64,000 nucleotides of DNA from assembly GCA_963575745.1 (NCBI GenBank), contig CAUYUJ010008624.1:342570-406569 (forward strand). Reading direction: 5' to 3'. The notes beneath the pieces are model-generated. The model was given only the letters and a program-made list of their open reading frames with translations. It ran no database searches and was not told the DNA's origin. The DNA comes from Prorocentrum cordatum. Taxonomy: Eukaryota > Sar > Dinophyceae > Prorocentrales > Prorocentraceae. Made by a program: the position numbers and the translations under genes. Shown here one piece after another: positions 42,986 through 54,420 of this stretch; the first letter of the stretch is position 1, and each line of letters begins with the position of its first letter.

Positions 42986-43152
42986 CGCTGTGTTCGCGCT
43001 CGCGCTCGCGCCGCGGAAGCCGCCTCACCCAGCCCTCGTCGGCGCGCTGCGGCGCCGAGAGGCCGGCCATCCAGGTCGTCGTTCCGGAGCCAGCTGCCAA
43101 CTGAGCCCCATCAGGATGGCGAGCAAGACTCCGACGGCCGGCGCTCGAAGAC

Positions 43153-43331
43153 GGAACAACTGCGTAAGCATGAACTTCTGGAGCTCCGCGAGGATTTCTT
43201 GGATCGGCGCTGGGCACCCCCAGGCGGCGCCTCGGGCGCCGCCCCTGGCGCGCTCCGCGCGCCAGGGAAGGGGCCCACTGTCGATCCAAAAAACCTGCGC
43301 GGATTTCCGAAAGTTTAATGCTTGTGCAGTA
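43153..43331 (+). mobile_element. GC-rich foldback element, copy 3
   Basis: From GGAACAACTGCGTAAGCATG to TTTAATGCTTGTGCAGT, arms complementary over most of their length, with the GGATCGGCGCTGGGC and CGCGCTCCGCGCGCCAGGG landmarks of the family. Confidence 0.85.
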
Positions 43332-43369
43332 TTTTTTTCTTCTGCGTCAAGACCGACGACCGGCGACCG

Positions 43370-43446
43370 ACGACGACGACGACAACGACGAAGTCGACGA
43401 CGACGACGACGGACGACGGACGACGGACGACGGACGACGGACCACG

Positions 43447-43500
<54 letters not shown>
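43370..43500 (+). repeat. GAC trinucleotide array
   Basis: GAC with GGACGAC breaks. Followed further on by a TA run (43,612-43,632) and GGGA runs (43,660-43,705). Confidence 0.95.
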
Positions 43501-43501
<1 letters not shown>

Positions 43502-43840
43502 TCTCTGATTGATGACGACGCTATTGTCGACGCCGCAACGGCTGCTCCAGTTTCGGCCGCGCGCGGCGCGTCCGAGCAGTTTCGGACGCGGCGCGTGCGA
43601 TCGCCATCTTTGATATATATATATATATATACACACATAGACAGAGAAACAAAATAGAGAAAGGGAGGGAGGGAAGGAGGGAGGGAGGGAGGGAAGGAAG
43701 GAGGGTTGGAAGTGGTGGGTCTGTTCTGGGGCCGGGCCCAGCCGCAAGGGAGATCCTCGGGGAACAAACGCTGGCGTTAGGAGTAACAGCTCGGAGGTTC
43801 GCGCGGATGTTGATGGTAGTGTCACTGTTTGTTACCCTAG

Positions 43841-43949
43841 AGTCGTCTCCAAGTGCCCCCCCTGCGAGGAGAGCGGTTTCCAGAACCGCTGGTCCCGCAT
43901 TGTGTACAACGACGAGCCGGAGGTCGGCTTCGGTATCTCGTCGCTCGAG
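43841..43949 (+). CDS. gene 2, exon a, unknown function
   Basis: After TTTGTTACCCTAG (acceptor ending 43,840) the frame reads VVSKCPPCEESGFQNRWSR and then IVYNDEPEVGFGISSLE. Third positions are almost all G or C. The exon ends CTC GAG before GCGGGG, a GC donor at 43,950. It joins in phase 0 to the exon at 44,084 over a 134-bp intron. I do not recognise the protein. Whether it belongs to the SPRY gene upstream cannot be told: the unresolved end of that gene at 37.5 kb leaves the connecting phase unknown. Confidence 0.62.
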
Positions 43950-44083
43950 GCGGGGCCCATCCTTCCGATCGTCGTGGGGTCCTTTCCAGGGGGAACAGCT
44001 GGGAATGTGGCAGAGCGTTTGTCAGAGGCGGTGATTTATCCATGACTACCGCCAGTGGGATTGATCCTCTGGGACCTTGGCAG

Positions 44084-44149
44084 GCGGTGGACATCGATGT
44101 ATTCGGCTCCCTGGGGCCGAAGCGCATCCACATCCACCGCCCGCTGGGG
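44084..44149 (+). CDS. gene 2, exon b, unknown function
   Basis: After GGACCTTGGCAG (acceptor ending 44,083) the frame reads AVDIDVFGSLGPKRIHIHRP and LG, then a GT donor (GTCCCAG, 44,150). Third positions are strongly G/C except GAT GTA. The upstream donor and this acceptor share GCGG after the splice point (GAG before GCGG, CAG before GCGG), the kind of direct repeat at splice junctions described for dinoflagellate introns. VDIDVFGSLG has a faint resemblance to glycosyltransferase motifs, but not enough to call a family. Confidence 0.6.
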
Positions 44150-44600
44150 GTCCCAGGACGTCGTTTCCCAGGCAGCATATATGACCCGCCTCACAGTTTT
44201 GACCTGCAGCGCTTCCCACGCACTCTTCGCTGGAGGTGTTTTTCACGCCCCGTTCTTGGCGCATGTTTGCTTTTGGCGGTATCCCCTTCTGGGTTTTGGG
44301 GGGTCGCGGGTCCGTCTGGGTCCTCCCCCCCTTCCGAGCTTCCTCTTCCCCGCCTGCTGCTGCTGCGCCCGAGCGTGAAGCAGCGCGGTATCTGCAGCAT
44401 TGGCTCCCAAGCGACAGGTCTAAGGGCGCGCGCGCCACCCATCGTCGGCGTCGTGAGAGACGATTTCACGCGGTTGTTGTTCTTTATTTTTTCTGGTTCT
44501 CTCGTGCGTCACGGGAGGACATAAGCTCAAACAATTGACGGGAACTTGGCCCAAGCTTGGCAAGGTTTTGACTGGGAAGGAGGTTTGGCCCATAGGCCAT
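44150..44600. other. unassigned stretch after gene 2 exon b
   Basis: No further exon of gene 2 recognised. Open frames of 100-200 codons here have no clear codon bias. Confidence 0.35.
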
Positions 44601-44608
44601 CCCATCTT

Positions 44609-46010
44609 TCAACATAGGTCATTCGTCGAAAAGCCCGCCCTCGCGGGGGGATGAACACCTCGGATTCGCTGGTCGCGAATCTCGAGGCAATAATCTCGGA
44701 CACTTCGTTCGAGCTTGATGGGGCCGCTGACAGCCGCGCTTGGCGCGCGAGCGATCAGATGTCGCCGCTGCGGCTGGGACGGATCGAAACAAGTGACAAT
44801 GGGAATGCCAGTCCAACAAGGGTATATAGTCGTTGCACCGACGTCCGCTGGTGCTTCGCGTAGCGTGGCCACTGCGGCGGGGAAACCCGACGCTACGAGC
44901 GCCGCGGCGGGGAAGCCTGACGCCGCGGGCGTTGCGGCGGGGAAACCTGACGCCGCGGGCGTCGCGACGGGGACACCTGGCGCCGAAGTGGTTAGGTCGG
45001 GGGAACTTGGTGCTGCAGGAAGGCCGTCCGTGTTCAGGATGAACTCGGAAGAGCCACTACAGCGGGGGGGCTAGATGCCGTGCCCTCCTATATCCTATAA
45101 TGTGTTCCTCCCCTGTGGCCGCGCGTCATAACAGAGGTCAGCTGCAATGTCAGCCAGGTTCGGCCAGAACGCTCAACTGAGGCAAACCTCGCGACCGCCT
45201 TCTGGGGCGTATGCCAACGAGCGTCGAATCGACGCGGCCCACAATGATGAGCGTCGAGTGGGCGCGAACCAAGCCAACGAATGTCGAGGCGACGCGCTCG
45301 CACTGCCGAGTGACCTGCTGGATGCGCATTGCTTGGCGGGGGCAAAGCAGGCAACGGCATGTGGCTCTTCATCAGCAAGGGAGAGATGCTCCCCAAGCCC
45401 TCCGCGGCGCACTCATAGAACGCGCGAGGGCCAACCATGAGCGCGGCGACCAGCAAGCGCGGGCGTTTGCAGAACAAAAAAAAGGATGATGGCCCAAGTG
45501 GTCACTCAACCACAAACAGTCCGCCCAATTATCGACGCCGAAGTTCGCGCTGCTGTCGAAGCCCTTGTGGCCCCGAGTGCCGGGGATCAGGATGAGGAGC
45601 AGCAGCGAAAACACAGTAGCAATGCCTACTCAATGAACAGCTCACGCGACTGGGCCAACGACTCAATAAGGTGGAGAGCTCTGGAAAAAGGTGCGCGATG
45701 ACATGATGCATGGATTCCAGACAAAAGCCGGGGCCCTGCGAGCGCAACGGCTCGCTAATAACAATGAGCTGGAGCAGGTCAAAAGCCAGGCGGCTGAAAT
45801 CGCAACCGCCGTGAGTGGTGCACGGATGAGGCACGCGTTGCCCTCCGGGAGCAGCTAAATAGCCCAGATGGCCCAGTTTCTACAAATGCAGCCGCGACCT
45901 CCGCGCGCCAAGCTGCGCCGCTGGACCCGCGGAAGCAGGTCAGAGACATGCGCGAGACATCGAGGCATGCGAACATAGAGTTTCGGAAGCTGGGCAAGGG
46001 CTGCTAAATC
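44609..46010 (+). pseudogene. decayed open frames, probable retroelement remains
   Basis: Open pieces in different + frames read like one broken coding sequence. 44,651-44,863 gives MNTSDSLVANLEAIISD; 44,715-45,074 includes four 10-codon repeats of AAGKPDAAGV (30-bp period, 44,870-44,990). 45,486-45,701 gives VVTQPQTVRPIIDAEVRAAV; 45,690-45,858 gives VRDDMMHGFQTKAGALRAQ; about 45,815-46,007 gives ALREQLNSPDGPVS and RKQVRDMRETSRHANIEFRK. Frameshifts and stops separate them. The heptad-like charged segments suggest a coiled coil, as in LINE ORF1 proteins, but no domain was recognised. A - strand frame at 44,609-44,872 is an alternative reading of the first part. Confidence 0.35.
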
Positions 46011-46165
46011 CGTGGCTGCTAAAATCGACCTCCGGGAAGTTGTCTTCGTCCTTCCGGGAAGAAGCCCGTTGACTGTTTCGCGTGCCGCGCTTCATTCCGG
46101 GAAGTTGTTTTTCCGTCTTAGCAGCCACGGTTTTAGCAGCCCTTTCCCAGCTTTCGAGAGTTGCC
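45975..46165. mobile_element. foldback element with about 48-bp terminal inverted repeats
   Basis: TTCGGAAGCTGGGCAAGGGC followed by TGCTAAATCCGTGGCTGCTAA pairs with TTAGCAGCCACGGTTTTAGC followed by AGCCCTTTCCCAGCTTTCG. A second inner pair is GGGAAGTTGTCTTCG and CGGGAAGTTGTTTTTCCG (same strand, direct). The left arm overlaps the end of the decayed open frame. Resembles a MITE. Confidence 0.75.
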
Positions 46166-47030
46166 GACAACACTAATCAGTTCCAGAGCCACAGTGGGAT
46201 GGGCGCCGTGAGCCCAAATAGGACAAGGCATGAGGCGGGCGCTGAATTTGCGGTCGGCGCGATCTGCAGAAGAGTGGACGATTACCGAAATAAATCGGAT
46301 ATGCGTTTCTTTACTACCTCTGCTAGACAGGAATCCCGGTCACGAGGCGCGCGGGCCCAATGAGATGGGCGCCGCAGCCCGTCCCCGCGTCGCCGCAGCC
46401 GCGCGAACTTGCGTTGTGGACGGGCGCTGGGGCCAGGCCCTCAATGGTACCATTGCCAAGCGTCCTCGCGCCCCATGAGCGTGAGTTCGCGGCGGGGCAA
46501 TCTGACGCCAAACTCGCCGCGCCCAGCCATCAACCGTCGCATATGAGGGGCGTGTCGACTTCATGTGTGTATCATCGGTGTCATCAGTGTTTCATACGTT
46601 TCAAATGTCAAACGCACCGCTGCGATGCTTTAGCTGATAACGGTCTACGTCCGTCGTTTCCAAAGTACCCACGTTCTCCTATATCTGTTTTGTCCGCCTC
46701 CTGCGCCAGACCGTCCTGCACAATGCTAATTGGTCTGATCCTCTATCTTGGGGAGCGATCTCCTGTCTGGGACCCAAGACGATTGCCAGGCTCCTTCAAC
46801 AAAACCTCGACAGTTGCAACGTTTGCGCAGTAACATCGCGGGCACCATTTCCCACACATGCGTCGCTTGCCGGCCTGCGGCGTCATGGTGCATGTATGGC
46901 AGGAGGCTTCAGATGCTGACAACTCGCTTGCATTGCGGGGCCATCCAGATCAAGTGAGGATTGGGCCAGTGCATGGCCTGGAAAGGAGGCAAGGTACAGA
47001 ATATATTTGTCATAAAGACGCGTCCAATGC
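46166..47030. other. unassigned stretch
   Basis: Low-repeat sequence with overlapping open frames of up to 157 codons on the + strand (46,360-46,833), without recognised motifs. Confidence 0.35.
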
Positions 47031-47035
47031 TTATT

Positions 47036-47075
47036 GCGAAGGCCTTATGTCCGATACCGCCGACCCTGAAGGGGG
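47036..47075 (+). repeat. isolated left end of the 35.8-kb element family
   Basis: GCGAAGGCCTTATGTCCGAT followed by ACCGCCGACCCTGAAG. No matching right end was found nearby. Confidence 0.65.
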
Positions 47076-47332
47076 ACGACGACGGACGACGGCGGTGGTG
47101 ACGACGACGCTGACGTGGGGCAGAGTCCTCAGGGATGCTTCTTGGGATCTCTTCGGAGCGCTCTCGGGGGAGGTACGGAGTCGATGACGGACGCATGCAG
47201 TGCCTAATTGCCGACGCAGCAGCGGACAGGACGGCAGCTTGGCCACAGCATGTGTGCCACCTTTTCACGTGAAGTGCTTCATGGGCGCCAGAGACGCAGT
47301 AACCAATACTTGGGAAACAAGCAACGACATCG

Positions 47333-47398
47333 CCGGAGCCCCCTCTCAGGCGCGCGGAGCGCGCCAGGGGCGGCGCCGGAGGCCCGCTGGAGGCGCCC
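47333..47398 (-). mobile_element. partial GC-rich foldback element
   Basis: GGCGCGCGGAGCGCGCCAGG followed by GGCGGCGCCGGAGGC is the reverse complement of the centre of the foldback family. It sits about 35 bp from a fuller copy. Confidence 0.6.
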
Positions 47399-47432
47399 TT
47401 ATCGCTGCGCTGCCATGCCGCTGCCTCGAAGA

Positions 47433-47582
47433 AGAAACAACTGCATAAGCAAAACTTTCGGCGCTCCACGCATATATCTTGGATCGGCGCTGGGCCTCCC
47501 TGGCGGCGTCTCCGGCGCCGCCCCTGCGTCCAGCGCAGATCTGAAAAATCCGCGCTGACCTCCGATTTTGATGGTGCTGACA
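47433..47582 (+). mobile_element. GC-rich foldback element, copy 4
   Basis: GAAACAACTGCATAAGC, TTGGATCGGCGCTGGGCC and GGCGTCTCCGGCGCC mark the family. The right arm is shortened. Confidence 0.8.
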
Positions 47583-47657
47583 TTTTTGATTCCCCGATCA
47601 TGGGCGGCAGAGAGCTACGCCGCCATCAATACATCACAGTGCCACAGCGAGGATACG

Positions 47658-47750
47658 CCACAGCGAGGATTCCGCACGTGCCGCTTGTCTCCAAAGGTTC
47701 TGTGACAGAACCTTTGGAGACAAGCGGCACGTGCGGAATCCTCGCTGTGG
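47658..47750. repeat. perfect 45-bp hairpin with a 3-nt loop
   Basis: The left arm (47,658-47,702) starts CCACAGCGAGGATTCCGC and ends CCAAAGGTTCTG. After TGA the right arm (47,706-47,750) is its exact reverse complement, with no mismatch in 45 bp. A partial direct copy of the outer sequence (CCACAGCGAGGAT) lies at 47,642. Confidence 0.95.
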
Positions 47751-47999
47751 TGGGGGGGAGCGTTGCGAGTCAGCCGTCGAGCAGAGCGGCGCCTCCTTAC
47801 GAGCGCCCTTGCACTGAATTTGTGGGCCCTGCGAGTTCCATTGGCGTGTCGTTACCGCCGTTGGGCCACCCAAGCTGGGCGATGTTCCTCCTGCGGCGAG
47901 ACATGTGTACGTACGTAGACTTGGCGATGCAAGGTGACTGAACAGTTGAGTTATATGGGCACCGCGCCTATACATGACAGCTGCCGTGACACCTGCGCT

Positions 48000-48818
48000 G
48001 AACAAGCCTAGCAGCATTTCCAGAAGAGTGCGTGTGGCATTCACGCCCGCCCCTGGCTTCCGTAGTACAGAGCGAGATGGCAATTGGACCGTCTGATTTG
48101 TACAGGGGTGCTGTGCTTGTGCAGGTTGCTTGGCGTCATTTTCTTGTTTTTGGATTGCTGTGGCATTTGTGGCTTCATCCCTATTCTCGCCAATGCTGAC
48201 CTGGCCAAGGCGCAGAAAGAGTTTCTCACGGCAGACTTTTGATTGCAAGCGCGATGACCCGCTGAGGCAGTGGGGATTGCTCACGCTATGGGCGCAGATC
48301 GTGGCTACAAGTACACTATATACAGAGTGGCCAAATCAGTATGGACTGATGAGCAGATGAGCAAAGCTCGAAGGCATTAAGCCAAAATTCCAACAAAGGG
48401 TCGTTGGTAGCAGGTGTGCTATGATACCAGCTCTATCCAGCTCTATCACAGCAGTTTCCACTCTGGATGGGTTGCAAAGCGAAATCAACCACATTGTTCA
48501 CGTCATGTGTTTTCGAAAGCCAGCGTGCCAACGGGGGCACCTGCTACCCATCTTGGGCCGCCGGCTTGCTAGCGATGCCAGTTCACGCCACATCACTTCC
48601 CCCCTATATTTACCTTCTCCGTGATCGCCCAGTCGTCTTCGTCGTCCTCGTCCTAGTCCTCGTCCGCCCTGTGCGGTTGGCCTGGCCTGCAGGATGGCAG
48701 CCTGCGCCGCGCGCTGGGCGAGGTGGCCGCGATGCAGGCCCGCTGAGGGAGGGCGTCGGGCTGGAGGTGTGCACACGGGGAAGGAGAGGGAGGGCGGAGG
48801 GCGTCTGATCGGGAAAGG
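48000..48818. other. unassigned stretch
   Basis: Low-repeat sequence, lower GC in its first half. No gene or repeat recognised. Confidence 0.35.
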
Positions 48819-48964
48819 AGCAATGACATAAACATACATTTTCGGGGGTGCGCGCGGATTTCTCGGATCTGCGCTGGAACATCTTGGCGGCGCCTCCAGC
48901 GCCACCCCTGATGCGCTCCGTGTGCCAGGGAGGGGGGTCCAGCGCGGATCCAAGAAATCAAGGA
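48819..48964 (+). mobile_element. GC-rich foldback element, copy 5
   Basis: From GAGCAATGACATAAACATAC through GTGCGCGCGGATTTCTCGGA and GGCGGCGCCTCCAGCGCC to CAGCGCGGATCCAAGAAATC. The outer right end is missing. Confidence 0.8.
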
Positions 48965-49139
48965 GGGGAAGGGGGGGAAGGGCTTCGGGCTGGAGGGGGG
49001 GGGAGGGCGTCGGCCTATATTAGCATTCCGAGTTGGAGTTAAGAATTGCCCCCTTTGTGGCATCCCGTGCTAGTTCATGGTTTGGGAAATTGTTCCCGTG
49101 CGTCGCCCTGAGCTGGATTTGGGAAGTGCACCCCTGTGG

Positions 49140-49365
49140 CTGGATGTGGGAGGGGCGTCGGGGTGGAGGGCGGGCGTTGGGCTGGAGGGGGGGAGGGGAA
49201 GCGGGGGGAGGGGCGTCCAGGCTGGAGGGCGGGGAAGGCGTTCGGGCTGGAGGGCGGGCGAGCGTCGGGCTGGAGGGCGGGCGTCGGGCCGGAGGGGGGA
49301 GGGGGAGGGGGGGGGGGGCAGGGCGTCGGGCTGGAGGAGGTCGCAGGGGGAGGAGAAGGGGGGGA
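49140..49365 (+). repeat. about 19-bp degenerate array
   Basis: Units like GGGCTGGAGGGCGGGCGTC with variable G runs. Gives glycine-rich open frames. Confidence 0.88.
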
Positions 49366-49564
49366 GAGCCTCTGAGGGACTTTGAGTTCGCTGGCAGATC
49401 GTGGGAGGCTTGTATGCCCTTGTAATTCCGCCTTTAGAGTGCACTCGCGTCGATTAGCGTCGGGTTAGCGTCGATTTAGCGGGCTGGAGGGGGGCACGGG
49501 AGGACGGGGAGGGGGGGGGGGTGCGGCAGAAGATTCCTCGGCGGCGCGCCATGGGGGGGGGACT

Positions 49565-49985
49565 TTCTCGGAGTTGTCGTGCGCTTTCGTCGGCCCTCGG
49601 CGGTCGCCCAGCCTCGGGACGCTCGCTGGCAGCCGCGCCTTGTCGAGGGGCGCTCCGAGGGTGCCCAGATCGTCCCGAACAGCCGTCGGAGACCCGAGTT
49701 CCCGAGTTAGGAGCCAACAAGCAGATTCAGCGAGGAGGTCACGGTGCGCCCTCCCTCCTCCCCTGGGCTCGTTTCTATCCACCCGATTCGATTCGATTCG
49801 GTTTCCATGGTTTCTGATGCCGATTCGATTCGATTTCGGACTCCGCTTCGGATTCCGATTCATCAGTGGAGGCTTTATGAGCCTGCCGATTTCCGCCGAT
49901 TCGACTTCTCCCGACTCGGCTGCCGATTTCCGACGACCTGATTCATTTCTATCGCCGATCCGACTTCTCGATCCGATTTTGTGCT
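49565..49985 (+). repeat. dispersed 400-bp repeat (family P), copy 2
   Basis: TTTCGTCGGCCCTCGGCGG, ACGGTGCGCC, the GATTCGATTC-rich block, a CAGTGGAGGC phrase and GCCGATTTCCGCCGATTCG in the same order as 14,560-14,950. Confidence 0.7.
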
Positions 49986-50439
49986 CTCCTGGGGCCTCTG
50001 AGGGACCTTCAGGTAAGGAGAATGGATCGGGGGGGAGGAAGGGGAAGGGGAGGCGGAGGGCTCCTGGAGGAGGGGAAGTCGGGCGACGAAATCTAAACAT
50101 ATCCACTGCTCCCTGGTCAGGCCCATCCTAATCCCAGGAGCTGTGCATGCGCCCTCCTGGCCAAACAGGGAGGGTGTGGGGTAGACAGACTTCGTCGGCC
50201 TAGGGGGAGGGACGGGGGCGGTCTCCAGGTGCGGCATGGAAGGGCGAAGGCTCCTAGGCCGATGCCTCACGCCCGAGAGCGCCTGCGGCTTGCCTCAAAA
50301 AGAGGACTCCTGGATTCGCTGGCCCCAGGGGCCTTCGCGCCGCACCCAGAACTTCCAGCCAGCCAGGGCGGATGCCCCGAACGCCGCGGCTCCGGAGGCG
50401 ACGGCGCACAAGTTCGCGTCCTTGGCATCGCTCGGGCGA

Positions 50440-50479
50440 CGAACACGACGACGACCCGCCGACGACGACGACCACGACG

Positions 50480-50569
<90 letters not shown>

Positions 50570-50690
50570 GCGGCGGCGGCTCCGATGACGGCGGCGGCGG
50601 CGGCGATGACGGCGGCGGCGGCGACGGCGACGATGACGGCGGCGGCGGCGACGGCGGCGGCGGCACGACGGCGGAGGTTCATCGAGGATC
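50440..50690 (+). repeat. GAC and GGC triplet arrays
   Basis: GAC (50,440-50,560) grading into GGC/GAT triplets (50,565-50,680). Confidence 0.95.
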
Positions 50691-50769
50691 ACCTTGGATC
50701 ATCTTGCGAGAAAAGTACGCTTGAAACAAAAAAAACACGGGGAAAGTACGTCCGAGCGATGGCAAGTGT

Positions 50770-51330
50770 CTAGGGTATCTGGCTTCCGATCCCAGGTCCA
50801 GGCTTTGATGGCCAAGGCGCAATTTGGGTGTCTCAGGTCACAGGCGTTAGTGTTCAGGCCCTGGATCTCCAGCCCGCTTACCCGTTCTAATGTCTGAAAT
50901 CTCGGGTTCGCAAGCCATCCCTATGTCTCCAGGCACAGGCCTCGAGGCTTGAAGTCGTACGTCTCGTTTTTCCTCGCCAATGTCGCGCGAGCCGCAGACG
51001 ATAAACTCACAGGTCCGAGGTCTCGAGTCTCGCGCATTATGTCTAGGGCTAGTCAGTTCTCCAGTCTCAGGAGCTGTCATCGCACGGGTGGTGCCTCAAA
51101 GCGCACGTCTGGAGGCTCGGCCCTCGAGTTGCGCAGCCGAGATCTGGACTCCGTTTTTGAGCCCAGGGTTTTGGGCGGCCAGTGACGGGCAGCAGCGCTC
51201 ATGCCTCAATATACGGATCCAGCCTCGGAAGGCTCGCTAGGTCTTCGGGCCTCATGCTTCAGGTCCCCGCGCCCGCGCCAAGGCGTATAGAAGTGCGAGG
51301 TTGCACCTCCTGAGGCATCCGACGTCTTGA
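50770..51330. other. degenerate CAGG/TCTCGAGG-rich stretch
   Basis: Recurring short phrases such as CAGGTCC, CTCAGGTCACAGG and GGTCTCGAG suggest a very old short-unit array. No gene recognised. Confidence 0.4.
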
Positions 51331-51744
51331 GTTTCTCAATGCGTGGTCCCCGGAGGTCTGGACCCATTCCACAGTCAGTATCGTTTAACCGACCCCTATC
51401 CCCATCCCCATCCAGACCCCCACCATCTAAGCACCCTAGTTGGGGATATACCTTTCGAAACCCGAAGGAAACAGCCTGTATCCCCATCTAGTGGGGTAAA
51501 TCGGCCTGAGGGGCCCAAGCCACGCCGTTGGGGATAGGGGTCGGACAAGCGATGCTCACTCAGGATCGGTTCATCATCGTGGGTCCTTTTTTGACGGCCC
51601 TTGGGCCCTGCGAGGCCCCCCAGAGCACGAGAACTCCGAAAAGACCCCTCCGCGCCGAAAGCTGCGAAAACGGCCGAAAGCTGCGAAAAGCCCTCCGCGC
51701 CGAGTTTCTCGAGACGCTGCGAGGTCTGGGTCTGGTCCGCGCCT

Positions 51745-51885
51745 CCTTGGTGGGAACAAAAACCGAACCCATGTGTGCGACGCTGGGGCGAGGTGCGCCA
51801 CGCGTGCCAGGCGCGCCACGCGCGCCAGGCACTCCTGGGGCCCGAGCATGCCAGGCTCGCCTGGTGCGCCAGATGTTGGGGGCGT
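51745..51885 (+). repeat. dispersed repeat (family L), copy 1
   Basis: GACGCTGGGGCGAGGTGCG followed by GCCAGGCGCGCCACGCGCG and CTGGTGCGCCAGATG. The matching copy is at 60,150-60,285. Confidence 0.85.
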
Positions 51886-51924
51886 GATCATGGTGGTCGG
51901 CATTGTTCCTGGTTGGCTGCCAAT

Positions 51925-52045
51925 CGCCTGGGGGAGGGGGTGTGGATTAATAGGGAGCAGTGTCAAACCTTGCCCGAAGGGGAAGGAGGGGGGTGGAAAA
52001 AACAAATTCGCTGAACCGCTCACGCCCAGAGGGCTGGTGATTCCT
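51925..52045 (+). repeat. dispersed 120-bp repeat (family Q), copy 2
   Basis: GGGGGAGGGGGTGTGG, CCGAAGGGGAAGGAGGGGG, ACGCCCAGAGGGCTGGTG, as at 16.54 kb. Confidence 0.75.
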
Positions 52046-52560
52046 CAGGGCGCGGTGACTGCGAAGTCGTTGCTGTCGGAAGGACTTGAGAACCCAACCG
52101 CCACTGATTCGTTCACCGAGGTGTCCGTACTTCAGATGGCCTTTGTTGTGTTCGCCCTTCTGCAGGGGTCCAGAGTTTCTTGCTATCTCGAGATCCCCGT
52201 TTCCAGGCGTAGTGTATATACTGAGTCAGGCCCCACAGCAGAGGTAGGGCACCAATACCAGGACGTCCCTCTGTCATATGATTCCAAGAGGGCCGCAATT
52301 CTGTGCGGCCCCAAGGTGGATTCAATATCTCCTCCGATGGCCCACGATGGCTCTAATCTGGTCCAGCTTGTTTTCCAGTATGACCCCAATAGGCCTTTAG
52401 ATTGCCAGGACAAAGATGAGAGATCAAGAATCAAGAACATTGAACACCTTTCGGGTTTTACGTGTTTTGGTGTGTCACCCGACATGGTTACGGATCTTGG
52501 TTTGCTTCTGGTAGCCAAACTGATGTACCAGGAACAGTTTCGAAGTCATCGCAAATGCGA
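52046..52560. other. unassigned stretch, open on both strands
   Basis: The + strand is open from the repeats at 51.77 kb to 52,603, and within 52,046-52,560 it reads for example SYDSKRAAILCGPKVDSI. The - strand is open at 52,183-52,518 (WTRLEPSWAIGGDIES). Composition is less GC-rich than the exons. The + frame runs straight out of two dispersed repeats, which argues against a real start. Possibly part of a decayed element. Confidence 0.3.
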
Positions 52561-52649
52561 TCTATATATACACACACTCATATATATATGTGGTTATAAA
52601 TAAACTACATAAAGTATATGTGCGTAAGGCATGCATAACTATACAGAAT

Positions 52650-53199
<550 letters not shown>

Positions 53200-53394
53200 A
53201 AGAAGAATACATGTTCATAATAGTAATACGAATAACAGCAATAATACTATTAGTAGTATAAGTAATAATAGTAAGACGAATAACAAGATTAGTAATACTA
53301 GTCACATTAATAATAATAGTAATAATAAGAATAATATAAATAATATTAATATTGATGAATAAATCAACGCCGCAGCCCCGGGTCCCACACCTCC

Positions 53395-54420
53395 TCCGAA
53401 CATCTCGGGGACGCTGCCGGTACCGCTCCCCCGGCCTTTCTGGGGAGCCTCCACAGCGCCCCAGGAGGGCCCAAGACGCTTCCCAGGAGCCCCCAGAATG
53501 CGAGAGGATGGTCCAAGACGCTCCCAAGCAGCCCAAGTCAGCCTTCCGACGGCTCTCGAGGCTCCCAGGTGGCTTCCAAGAGACCCCAAGAGAGGTCCGA
53601 GAGAGGCGTCCCGGGACGGCCCGAAGGGGCCCGAAGAGGCCCAAATCGTAGATTTCCATTTGTTTTTTTTAGTGTGTTTAGCTTCCCGCGTTTTCGAGCT
53701 TCCAATGGTCCAAGAGCGCCGAAGAGCCGCCCAAGACCGCCCCAAGACCACCCAAGAGACCCTCAGGACGGCCCCAAGACGGGCCAAGAAGGCTCCAAGA
53801 CTGCCGAAGAGGCGCCCAGGACAGCCCCAGACCATTCCAGAACAGGCCCATGATGGGCCCAAGAGCGGGAGCAGGAGGCTTCCAGAGACCTCCGAGAGGC
53901 CTCCAGGACCCCCCAGAGGCCCCCAACACACCCGACCCCTGTGAGGCCTCAAAAAGACCCCGACGAGGCTCCAAGAACAGCCCAAGAGAGCTGCGAGAGT
54001 CGTCCCGAGAGAGCCCAAAGAGGATAAAATCGCTGATTTCCGATGGTTCTTCTAATGTTTTTCGCCTTCTCACGGTTTCCCGCTTCCAACCCTCGAAGAT
54101 CGAGGATTTCGAAAATAAAAAGGGAATTCCCAGAATTCCTTCTTTTTTTCAAAGTGGGACTCCGACTCGGAAACACCCCACATCCCCTGACATTTGGCCA
54201 GTGCCGCGCCTCCCGGCTTCTCGGGGGGCCCCCAAGACGCCCAAGGACAGCCCAAGACGATCCCAAGGAGCCCCCAGAACTTAAAGAACGGCCCAACACG
54301 CTCCCGCGCAGCCTGAGACACCCTTCCGACGGCTCTCCAAGCCTCCAGGAGGCCTCTAGAACCCCCAGGGGGGTCCAGACGATCCCACACCCTGAGGGGC
54401 CCGGCTGACAAAACCCGCGA
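53395..54420 (-). repeat. CTTGGGGCC-type array (family G), inverted
   Basis: CCCAAGACG and CCCCAAGAC units over 1 kb. Two AT-richer cores at about 53,640-53,705 and 54,020-54,160 correspond, inverted, to those at 16.28, 18.74 and 33.74 kb. Confidence 0.85.

Noticed and set aside
51773-52603. 276-codon + strand open frame
   Set aside because: Its first third is made of two dispersed repeats (families L and Q); no domain, no third-position bias, and the opposite strand is open as well. Kept only as unassigned sequence.
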